Assembly (NCBI GenBank): GCA_937920485.1
Contig: CALETL010000222.1
Span: 1 to 9,045, forward strand
Reading direction: 5' to 3'
From: an uncultured Phycisphaerae bacterium
Lineage (GTDB): Bacteria > Planctomycetota > Phycisphaerae > Sedimentisphaerales > Anaerohalosphaeraceae
Length of the DNA stretch: 9,045 nucleotides
The translations under genes were made by a program, and so were the position numbers. Every line of letters starts with the position of its first letter. Within the stretch, counting starts at the first letter, position 1. The notes under the pieces were generated by a model that was not told the origin of the DNA, made no database searches, and worked only from the letters and a program-made list of their open reading frames with translations. This document shows positions 1-5,758 of this stretch, piece by piece.

Positions 1-1106
1 TCATCTCCTTGGGTCTTATTTGCGGCGGGTGCGGGTCTAAAAAAGCCGCTGTGGACGAACCCGCTGCTATTCAGCCATCGGTCAAAGAAGCTGAACCCGT
101 AGCCGCAGCGGCCGAACCGGCCACGGAAGTTAAGGTCGAAAGTGCAGCGGAAGCGAAAGCTGAAAAGCCGGCGGCACCGGCCCGGCCTACCCGGACACGT
201 GGACGGGGATTGTACGGCGAATGGCAGGTCAAGATCGATTACAATGAAAGGCAAATGGAATCGATCCTGTTGTTTTCCAGAAACAGCGAAGGCAATCTGA
301 CCGGTAAGTGGATCAGCTTTCGGGGCATGAACGAACTGACAAATGTAACGTTTGAGGACGGTAAGCTCGGCTTTGTGCAGACGTATCAGGGACGGGACGG
401 TCAAACCAGGACCTCAACATTTGCCGGAACAGTTGAGGAAGGAAAGATTTCCGGAACGGTCACCAGCAACAGGGGTGAGTACAAGCTCACCGGCCAGCGC
501 AGCAGGCGAATGCCGAGAGTCGTCGGAAACTGGAAAATGAAAATGGGCGACCGGGAATTCACTTCAACGCTCGCCGTTACGGCTGACAACGATGGAAAAC
601 TTGCCGCCAAATGGCAGAGTGAACGGGGAGAGCATGAGGTTACCGATGTTAAGTATGAGCGGCGAACACTGACCTTCAAAAGAAACAGCAAGATGGGGGA
701 CCGTCAATGGGAGTCCACATTCGAGGGAACCGTCCAAGGCAATGTGCTTACCGGTGTTTTCAAATCTGAGCGAGGAGAGATCGTCGCTGAAGGAAAGCGG
801 ATCGGCGGTGCTCTGATCGGCAACTGGAATCTTGAAGTCACTTCCGAACGAGGCAGTCGTCAACAACGGCTTAAAGTCAATCCGGATATGAGCGGAATGT
901 ATGGAGCCACCCCCATTGAGAAAATCAATCTCGAAGACAGCCAGGTGAGTTTTAAGATCGTTTTGGAATTTGGTGATCGTAAATTTGAAATGGACTTCGC
1001 AGGAAAGCTGGAAGACTCGAAGCTTACCGGAGAATTAACAACCTCCAGAGGGACCCAGAAAATAACAGGTACAAAAGTTGTCCGCAGAAGACGCAGGACA
1101 GGATAA
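1..1106 (+). CDS. Three-repeat lipoprotein, unknown function (5' partial)
   Basis: The reading frame is open from the left edge (first full codon at 3) to TAA at 1104-1106. A TTG at 9 is the first start-like codon, but it falls inside what looks like a lipoprotein signal peptide (hydrophobic ISLGLI, then CGGC with Cys as the probable lipidated residue), so the true start is upstream. Numbering from that TTG, residues 13-66 are an Ala/Pro/Glu/Lys-rich linker typical of surface-tethered lipoproteins. Three tandem units of about 95 residues follow, near 68-167, 171-264 and 268-357. Each begins G-(E/N)-W, has a central block like GKW.S.RGE, a motif GDR...STF.G.V, and ends LTG....RGE...G. The alternating polar/hydrophobic pattern predicts beta-sandwich or barrel-like repeats. 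The protein ends in five consecutive arginines. I do not recognise the family. A periplasmic or outer-membrane binding or structural role is inference only. It converges on the TPR gene, with a 40-bp gap. Confidence 0.8.
   Translation, partial: ISLGLICGGCGSKKAAVDEPAAIQPSVKEAEPVAAAAEPATEVKVESAAEAKAEKPAAPARPTRTRGRGLYGEWQVKIDYNERQMESILLFSRNSEGNLTGKWISFRGMNELTNVTFEDGKLGFVQTYQGRDGQTRTSTFAGTVEEGKISGTVTSNRGEYKLTGQRSRRMPRVVGNWKMKMGDREFTSTLAVTADNDGKLAAKWQSERGEHEVTDVKYERRTLTFKRNSKMGDRQWESTFEGTVQGNVLTGVFKSERGEIVAEGKRIGGALIGNWNLEVTSERGSRQQRLKVNPDMSGMYGATPIEKINLEDSQVSFKIVLEFGDRKFEMDFAGKLEDSKLTGELTTSRGTQKITGTKVVRRRRRTG
202..1079 (+). repeat. Three tandem ~95-codon protein repeats
   Basis: Internal repeats within the first lipoprotein are visible at protein level and diverged at DNA level. 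Shared landmarks are G-x-W at each unit's start, S/T-x-L strands, GKW/AKW with RGE, GDR followed by STF or MDF, and a closing LTG...RGE or SRG. The third unit is the most diverged and lacks the GKW block. The pattern suggests old intragenic duplication, not recent copying. Confidence 0.7.
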
Positions 1107-1146
1107 GATATAATCGTAGAAATATCAAAGTTAACTGTTACCATCT

Positions 1147-2532
1147 TCAGGCGGCAGTTGACTTTTTTATTTTCCGTTCATACCATTTCTGACAATAAAG
1201 CAAGAGCTTTTTACAGCGCATCGCCCTTAGAAGTTGTCGGCAGCGGCTGCGATACGGTTCCTGAGTAGGATGGATTTGGCGGCATTTCCCGATATTTTCC
1301 TCGACCTCGTTCCATCGCTGAAGTTTATAGTTGAGCCACCCCGCACACAACCGTAATTCAGGTCGATTCGGCGCCAAGGCAATTGCCTGTTCAATGCACT
1401 CAAGAGCCCCTTCATGATCTTCATGGACAGCCAGAGACATCCCTAAACCAAAGAAGGCCTCATAGCTGACCTCCACTTCGTTGAGGGCCTGCATGAAACA
1501 GTTGCTGGCATCGGTTAACCGCCCGGCATGAAGAAACATCCAGCCCATTGCCAATAGTACATCGATATCCCCAACACCTAATTGGAACTCTTTGTGAAGA
1601 AGCTGGATGACATCGATTGTATTTCCTTCGGAAAACTCGATCTCGGCAAGGCGAAAACGCGGACCAACTAATTTTTCATCACATTTGATCGCATTGGCAT
1701 AACAACGTGACGCCCGATTAAAATCCTGCTGAAGACGAAATACCTCTCCCAGATAGAAATGTGCCGGAGCAAATGTTTCATCGAACTCAAGAATTCGATT
1801 GAACTTTTCACGGGCGGATTCCAGATCGCCGCTTTCGAGAAGAAACAGACCAAAATCCAATAAAATCTCGAGGTTCATCGGATTTTTTCGCAACTCGAGC
1901 AGAAACTCTTCCCGGGCGCGCTTGCCTTGTCCGCTGATCCAGCAGGCCTGTGCCAGACGGTAGTGGATCTGCGGATGATTGGGTTCCAACTCTGCACATT
2001 TTTCCCAACACCAAATCGCCCTATCATACTCACTTTGGGTAAACAAAGAGTTGCCAATGTTATAATAGCATAACGGACAATCCGGATTGATCTGCTGAGC
2101 CATGTAGAACATTTGCTCAGCTTTGTCGTACTGCTCCATCTCGGTATAGGTGATGATCCGATTGCAGTAGCATGGCTCAAAGGCAGGATCTAATCGTTCA
2201 ACACGCTCAAATGTTGCCAAAGCCAAATCGTATTGCGCGGTGCGCGTATAATTGACCCCCAGACAATTGATAACTTCTATGTCATCGGGCATGCATTCAA
2301 GGGCTTTTTCATAAAATTCGATGGCTTTTTCATATTGTTCCAGACTATCCAGTGTCAGGCCCGTATTAAAATACCATTCGCCGTGCTCGGTACCCTGCTG
2401 TATAGCGCTATCCAGTTTTTCCAGCGCCTCAGTCATCTGGCCGTTTTCATAGAGTTCAAACGCCTCGATGACCATCTGTTCGGCCTGATCCCACTCATGG
2501 GTAAATTCAAAATCGTCCTGTGAATCTAACAT
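1147..2532 (-). CDS. TPR-repeat protein (about 12 TPRs)
   Basis: The 461-residue protein is built almost entirely of tetratricopeptide repeats: about 12 consecutive 34-residue units from residue 18 to 422, with the usual A/G-Y/F-A-P spacing (for example residues 52-84, YFNTGLTLDSLEQYEKAIEF, and 256-288). A basic tail, residues 430-458, ends the protein. There is no signal peptide or membrane segment, so it is probably cytoplasmic. TPR arrays form a superhelical scaffold that binds partner proteins; no enzymatic domain is attached and the partner cannot be read from sequence. It contains 18 cysteines, many in close pairs (CYC 121-123, CPLC 152-155, CWEKC 175-179), which is unusually many. The ATG at 2530-2532 is preceded by AGGA on the minus strand about 8 bases upstream, which supports this start. 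It is transcribed divergently from ribH and converges with the lipoprotein gene. Confidence 0.88.
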   Translation of the reverse strand: MLDSQDDFEFTHEWDQAEQMVIEAFELYENGQMTEALEKLDSAIQQGTEHGEWYFNTGLTLDSLEQYEKAIEFYEKALECMPDDIEVINCLGVNYTRTAQYDLALATFERVERLDPAFEPCYCNRIITYTEMEQYDKAEQMFYMAQQINPDCPLCYYNIGNSLFTQSEYDRAIWCWEKCAELEPNHPQIHYRLAQACWISGQGKRAREEFLLELRKNPMNLEILLDFGLFLLESGDLESAREKFNRILEFDETFAPAHFYLGEVFRLQQDFNRASRCYANAIKCDEKLVGPRFRLAEIEFSEGNTIDVIQLLHKEFQLGVGDIDVLLAMGWMFLHAGRLTDASNCFMQALNEVEVSYEAFFGLGMSLAVHEDHEGALECIEQAIALAPNRPELRLCAGWLNYKLQRWNEVEENIGKCRQIHPTQEPYRSRCRQLLRAMRCKKLLLYCQKWYERKIKKSTAA

Positions 2533-2655
2533 TTGCTATCCTGATACTCTTCTGTTGTTTTTTGTTTATAAATCGACATTTCTATATCGTCAGCAAAAAC
2601 ACTTACCTTAGCCCATAGACAGAAATTGAGGCTTTTTCTTTCATAAAAGTTTTTT

Positions 2656-2685
2656 CTGGCATTCGCTCTTTTAAGTTACTATAAT
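2656..2685 (+). promoter_or_regulatory. Sigma70-like promoter for ribH-nusB-parA
   Basis: A perfect -10 box TATAAT lies at 2680-2685. A 4/6 match to the -35 box (CTGGCA, 2656-2661) lies 18 bases upstream. The predicted start site near 2692 gives a leader of about 140 bases before ribH. A second A+T-rich candidate (TATAAA, 2763-2768) has no properly spaced -35 box. Confidence 0.5.
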
Positions 2686-2814
2686 TACAGAAGTTAGAGA
2701 TGCCTTTTCGGGCGATATCTTTGGAAGCAGATAAATTGTCGATGACTTTTACAGGTTCGTCCTATAAAATACTGTGAAACATTTTACTTTTTCAACGAGA
2801 AAAGAAGCTTTTTA

Positions 2815-2820
2815 ACGGAG
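2815..2820 (+). promoter_or_regulatory. Ribosome binding site of ribH
   Basis: ACGGAG contains a GGAG core ending 10 bases before the ATG at 2831, which supports that start. Confidence 0.6.
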
Positions 2821-2830
2821 CACAAATAAC

Positions 2831-3295
2831 ATGGTCCAGGAACTTAAAGGTCAACTGAGTGCGGGTAAAAACAAATTTGCTATCGTCGTCAGCCGGTTTA
2901 ATGAGTTTGTTACCAATAAACTCGTAGATGGTGCCGTCGACTGTCTGCAGCGGCATGGGGCCGGTGAGGATCAGATTACGATTATCTGGGTTCCGGGTAC
3001 CATTGAGATTACCGTTGTCGCCAAAAAGGTAGCCGAAAGCGGAAACTATTCAGCGGTACTCTGTCTGGGCGCTGTGATCCGCGGATCGACGAATCATTAT
3101 GACTATGTTTGTCAGCAGATCTCCCGCGGCGTCGGCCAGATCAATTATGATACCGGCGTACCGGCGATTTTCGGCGTGTTGACCTGTGATACGATCGAAC
3201 AGGCAATTGAACGGGCTGGCACCAAACAAGGCAATGCCGGGGTGAACGCGGCGATGGCGGCGATGGAAATGGCCGACCTGATGGGGCAATTGTAA
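2831..3295 (+). CDS. ribH: 6,7-dimethyl-8-ribityllumazine synthase
   Basis: This is the penultimate enzyme of riboflavin synthesis: it condenses 5-amino-6-ribitylamino-uracil with 3,4-dihydroxy-2-butanone 4-phosphate to give lumazine, in the cytoplasm. The 154-residue length is normal for the family. Family landmarks are all present: [11 protein letters not shown] (residues 21-31, with the ring-stacking Phe23), VPGTIEI (55-61, retaining Glu59), [16 protein letters not shown] (79-94, with the catalytic His89), and the phosphate-binding [11 protein letters not shown] (127-137, Arg128). The usual VPGAFEIP reads VPGTIEIT and the usual GNKG reads GNAG; both are mild variants. Such enzymes assemble as pentamers or 60-mers. 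It is the first gene of a run with nusB and parA. No riboflavin-pathway partner (ribD, ribE, ribBA) is in the window, so the pathway is not clustered here. Confidence 0.97.
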   Translation: MVQELKGQLSAGKNKFAIVVSRFNEFVTNKLVDGAVDCLQRHGAGEDQITIIWVPGTIEITVVAKKVAESGNYSAVLCLGAVIRGSTNHYDYVCQQISRGVGQINYDTGVPAIFGVLTCDTIEQAIERAGTKQGNAGVNAAMAAMEMADLMGQL

Positions 3296-3321
3296 TTTTT
3301 TCAGGATTGAACCGATAACCG

Positions 3322-3326
3322 AAGGA
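3322..3326 (+). promoter_or_regulatory. Ribosome binding site fixing a TTG start for nusB
   Basis: AAGGA ends six bases before the TTG at 3333. With the conserved NusB N-terminus encoded directly after this TTG, it favours the TTG over the first in-frame ATG at 3366. Confidence 0.65.
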
Positions 3327-3332
3327 ACGACT

Positions 3333-3782
3333 TTGGATCGCAGAACAAAAGCCAGAGAATTGACAATGCAGGCTCTTTGCCAACTGGATGTACAGGGCAG
3401 TGATGCGGAGTCGATGCTGCGCATTTTTTTCCGGACGAACACTGATGACGATCTGGTGCTGGAGCTTGCGGAAAAATGGACACACGGATCCTGGGAGACT
3501 GTGCGTGCCTGCGACGATCTGATCTCCCAGGCAGCCGTAAGGTGGAAACTGTCACGGCTGTCTCATGTTGATCGAGCCATTCTGCGAATGTCGGTTTACC
3601 AATTACGCTATTGTGAGGATATCCCCTGCAAAGTTGTTATTAACGAAGCGATTGAAATCGCAAAAAAATTCAGCACTGAACAATCGCCGCGATTCGTTAA
3701 CGGCGTACTGGATGCAGTGCTGAAAAATCTTGACCCTCAAACCCCTGTTCAGCAATCCTCAGCGGAGGAATCAACCTCGTGA
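3333..3782 (+). CDS. nusB: Transcription antitermination factor NusB
   Basis: NusB binds boxA RNA together with ribosomal protein S10 (NusE) and promotes antitermination, chiefly on rRNA operons. The 149-residue all-helical protein shows the family core: RRTKARELTMQALCQLD (residues 3-19) and, in the C-terminal half, WKLSRLSHVDRAILRMSVYQ (71-90), VVINEAIEIAKKFS (101-114) and FVNGVLDAV (121-129). The TTG start is chosen because RTKAREL is the usual NusB start and a well-spaced AAGGA precedes it. Starting at the ATG of residue 12 would remove helix 1. The gene follows ribH by 37 bases, the same order as in many bacteria including Escherichia coli. Its TGA stop overlaps the GTG start of parA (GTGA, 3779-3782). 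The last ~15 residues are a Ser/Glu-rich tail with no known role. Confidence 0.95.
   Translation: MDRRTKARELTMQALCQLDVQGSDAESMLRIFFRTNTDDDLVLELAEKWTHGSWETVRACDDLISQAAVRWKLSRLSHVDRAILRMSVYQLRYCEDIPCKVVINEAIEIAKKFSTEQSPRFVNGVLDAVLKNLDPQTPVQQSSAEESTS
3764..3768 (+). promoter_or_regulatory. Ribosome binding site of parA inside nusB
   Basis: GGAGG lies within the last codons of nusB, 10 bases before the GTG at 3779. This supports the GTG start and suggests translational coupling. Confidence 0.65.
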
Positions 3783-4753
3783 GAAAAATTGCAATCTTAA
3801 ACCAAAAAGGCGGTGTGGGAAAAACCACAACGGTCGTCAACGTTTCGGCGGCACTGGCACTGAAGGGGCATCGTGTTCTGACCATCGATTTGGATCCGCA
3901 GGCCCATCTGACGATTCATCTGGGAGCCGACCAGACCGAAGATGCGACAGGTATTTATGACGTGTTGACGGGAAACATGGAGATGGGCGAGGCAATACGC
4001 CAGGTTCGAGACAACCTGTGGTTGCTGGGAGCCAGCATTGATTTGGTTGGTGCTGAAGCCGAACTTGTCAATGAAGTAGGCCGCGAGATCATTCTTAAAC
4101 AAGCAGTCGAATCTGTTGAAGACCAATTTGATTACCTGATCATTGACTGCCCGCCCTCATTGGGACTTCTGGCACTGAATGCACTGGCGGCGGTCGATGA
4201 AGTGGTCATCCCGATCCAGCCGCACTTTCTTGCTTTGCAGGGATTCAGCCGATTGCTTCAAACGGTCACCCTCGTACAAACACGCATCAACCCGAAGCTA
4301 AGTGTTTCAGCTATTTTAATGTGCATGTTTGACAGCCGTATCAGTTTGTCCAATGAGGTTCGCGAGGATATTAAGAACTTCCTGTCGAGCGCCAGAGAAA
4401 GCGATCACCCCTGGGCACAGGCCCAAGTGATACCCGTTCATATCCGACGCAATATAAAATTGGCCGAGGCGCCCAGTCACGGCAAGACAATTTTTGAGTA
4501 CGAGCCCAGTTGTCATGGTGCTGCGGATTATGAGGCCGTCGCAACATTTCTGAGTCAGCCGAGTGTTGTAGCCGAGCCGTCATTTTCCATCACCCCGGAT
4601 CGAGCTAAAATATCAGACGAAGAGATTACGTTAGCCACTCCGGAAAGTGATACACCCCAAACTATTGACACCGCACCTGAAAACGAAAATCTCGTACAAA
4701 ACAGTCCCCTCGTTTCGGAAGAAATAGCAGAAGAAAACTCGGCGGGAATCTAA
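3779..4753 (+). CDS. parA: ParA/Soj-family partitioning ATPase
   Basis: This is a deviant-Walker ATPase of the ParA/MinD superfamily. Such proteins dimerise on ATP, bind DNA non-specifically and move ParB-parS complexes or other cargo. Visible motifs are the deviant Walker A KGGVGKTT (residues 10-17, signature Lys10), Walker A' DLDPQAH (37-43), Walker B DYLIIDCPP (118-126), HFLALQGFSRLL (149-160) and the Soj-type C-terminal block RRNIKLAEAPSHGK (223-236). The missing N-terminal helix-turn-helix makes it the chromosomal Soj type, not the P1/F plasmid type. Residues 262-324 are an extra acidic, Thr/Glu-rich, probably disordered tail. The GTG start overlaps the nusB stop by 4 bp. No parB follows; the next gene is on the opposite strand. 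It may be the main chromosomal ParA displaced from parB, or an orphan positioning a different cargo. Confidence 0.92.
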   Translation: MRKIAILNQKGGVGKTTTVVNVSAALALKGHRVLTIDLDPQAHLTIHLGADQTEDATGIYDVLTGNMEMGEAIRQVRDNLWLLGASIDLVGAEAELVNEVGREIILKQAVESVEDQFDYLIIDCPPSLGLLALNALAAVDEVVIPIQPHFLALQGFSRLLQTVTLVQTRINPKLSVSAILMCMFDSRISLSNEVREDIKNFLSSARESDHPWAQAQVIPVHIRRNIKLAEAPSHGKTIFEYEPSCHGAADYEAVATFLSQPSVVAEPSFSITPDRAKISDEEITLATPESDTPQTIDTAPENENLVQNSPLVSEEIAEENSAGI

Positions 4754-4764
4754 TTACAAAAAGA

Positions 4765-4799
4765 AAAGGCTGCTTCGTGGATGAGAGGAAGCAACCTTT
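4765..4799. terminator. Bidirectional hairpin terminator between parA and the E2-like gene
   Basis: Arms 4765-4776 (AAAGGCTGCTTC) and 4788-4799 (GAAGCAACCTTT) pair over 12 positions with one C-A mismatch and an 11-base loop. On the minus strand the hairpin is followed by TTTTCTTTTTG, a good U-tract, so it should stop transcription of the E2-like gene. On the plus strand the tail after parA is short (TTTATAGTT), so it is weaker there. Confidence 0.6.
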
Positions 4800-4888
4800 A
4801 TAGTTAAGATCGTCGATTAAAACGATCTCATATTTCAATTTGATTTAATTATCTTCATACAAATAGAATTTGTCAAATATTTTTTTAG

Positions 4889-4906
4889 AAAAAGTGAACA
4901 CTTTTT
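4889..4906 (-). terminator. A+T-rich hairpin at the stop of the E2-like gene
   Basis: AAAAAGTG and CACTTTTT form an inverted repeat directly overlapping the stop codon at 4906-4908, with a very short loop, followed on the minus strand by CTAAAAAAATATT. It is weak and A+T-rich. The better terminator for this gene lies about 100 bases further on. Confidence 0.25.
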
Positions 4907-5625
4907 TACACCTCGCCAATTAACTTTTTTGGATGTTGAAGCAGATCAATAACCATTCTCAAAAACTTTGCCGCATAAAATTCATCCATAACACGCTGAT
5001 CAAACGCTAATGCAACATACATCATCTTTCGTGTTTGAAATCCGTCTTCTGAGGGAACGACGGCCTCTTCGATATTTCCAATGGACAGAATCCCCGTTGC
5101 CGACGGCGGACTGATCGCATAAAAGGATTCGATGCCGTACATGCCCAAGCCGGTCAGTACCATATTGGCACCATCAAAATCGTCCGGCAAAAGTTTATTT
5201 GAGCGTGCCCGTTTGAGCAGATTCTCGCTTTCAGCAGCCGTCTGAGGTAGTGTCTTATCATTCATCTGCTTCAATACCGGCACCACCAGGCCCTGAGGGG
5301 CGGCCACGGCAAAGCCAACACCAATGTTTTCAGCGATCACCAAATCATTTCTATTCGGATCGATCGTTGCAGCCATCAGGGGATATTGTTTAACGGCCTG
5401 CGCAATAGCATAGATAAAAAAGTCATTCGTTGTAACCCGCACCTTGGCTCTGCGGCAATAGGCCTTGCGCAACAAAACCAGATCGGTCAGATCAGCACGC
5501 ATGCGCAGGTAAGCACTCGCTTTGCTTCGCTTGGATTGAAGCATATAGGCCCCTATTAATTTCTGTATCCGTGTCAGGAGCAACTGGTTGTCTTTTAGAG
5601 AATCCGGCAAAACGATCCTGTCCAA
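4906..5625 (-). CDS. Stand-alone E2-type acyltransferase catalytic domain, His-less
   Basis: The 239 residues match only the catalytic core of 2-oxoacid dehydrogenase E2 (dihydrolipoamide acyltransferase, CAT-like fold). There is no lipoyl domain and no E1/E3-binding domain. Landmarks: ADLTDLVLLRK (44-54), VTTNDFFIYAIAQAV (64-78), GVGFAVAAPQGLVVPVLK (102-119), a GMYGIESFYAISPPSATGIL block (161-180) and the C-terminal FDQRVMDEFYAAKFL (208-222). In true E2 the last block reads DHRxxDG, where His is the general base. Here His is Gln210 (codon at 4996-4998) and Gly is Glu215, while Asp214 is kept. Acyl transfer by the normal mechanism is therefore doubtful; a structural or regulatory role is possible. 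The start is uncertain: TTG at 5625 opens the frame, but TTG at 5610 has a better AGGA (5616-5619) five bases upstream. No E1 or E3 gene is nearby. Confidence 0.82.
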   Translation of the reverse strand: MDRIVLPDSLKDNQLLLTRIQKLIGAYMLQSKRSKASAYLRMRADLTDLVLLRKAYCRRAKVRVTTNDFFIYAIAQAVKQYPLMAATIDPNRNDLVIAENIGVGFAVAAPQGLVVPVLKQMNDKTLPQTAAESENLLKRARSNKLLPDDFDGANMVLTGLGMYGIESFYAISPPSATGILSIGNIEEAVVPSEDGFQTRKMMYVALAFDQRVMDEFYAAKFLRMVIDLLQHPKKLIGEV

Positions 5626-5648
5626 AATAATACTTTCATTTGAAACTC

Positions 5649-5676
5649 ATTGTAAAGGTATCAATGATAAATTCAA
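5649..5676 (-). promoter_or_regulatory. Promoter of the E2-like gene
   Basis: Read on the minus strand, TTGAAT (5671-5676) and TACAAT (5649-5654) are separated by 16 bases, 4/6 and 5/6 matches to the sigma70 boxes. The predicted transcript starts near 5642, just before either candidate TTG start. Confidence 0.45.
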
Positions 5677-5691
5677 GAACAAATGTTCTTG
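5674..5691. promoter_or_regulatory. Perfect 18-bp palindrome, candidate operator
   Basis: CAAGAACA, a two-base AA centre and TGTTCTTG form a perfect inverted repeat. It contains GAAC-N4-GTTC, the core of the LexA (SOS) box known from Bacillus and actinobacteria. It overlaps the -35 box of the minus-strand promoter (5671-5676) and touches that of the plus-strand promoter (5689-5694), so one bound dimer could repress both genes. The identity of the regulator is inference. Confidence 0.5.
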
Positions 5692-5717
5692 TACGCTATT
5701 AGGAACAGCCATATAAT
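5689..5717 (+). promoter_or_regulatory. Promoter of the DUF2959 lipoprotein gene
   Basis: A perfect TATAAT at 5712-5717 lies 17 bases after TTGTAC (5689-5694, 3/6 match, including the TTG). The leader to the ATG is about 35 bases and holds AGGAG (5746-5750), 8 bases before the start. Confidence 0.5.
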
Positions 5718-5758
5718 GCTGTTTGCTAATTCATGAGCCTTGAATAGGAGAAATTACT

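Noticed and set aside
9..11. TTG at 9 as the start of the first lipoprotein
   Set aside because: It lies inside the apparent signal peptide with no ribosome site visible and only eight bases of upstream sequence. The frame continues to the window edge, so the gene is truncated, not started here.
2656..2680. Sigma54 promoter starting at CTGGCA
   Set aside because: The required GC pair at the -12 element is missing at the right spacing, while a perfect TATAAT fits a sigma70 reading.
3050..3555. Long minus-strand reading frames antisense to ribH and nusB
   Set aside because: They are shadows of well-identified genes, with Ser/Arg/Pro-rich out-of-frame composition and no ribosome sites.
2831..4753. 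A plasmid or mobile partition module (ParA as sign of a plasmid)
   Set aside because: The ParA is Soj-type without the plasmid helix-turn-helix, sits in an operon with ribH and nusB, and has no parB, replication gene or iterons nearby.
4807..4828. Inverted repeat AGATCGT/ACGATCT as a further terminator or operator
   Set aside because: It is only a 7-bp stem with no U-tract on either strand and not near a promoter. It may be chance in an A+T-rich gap.
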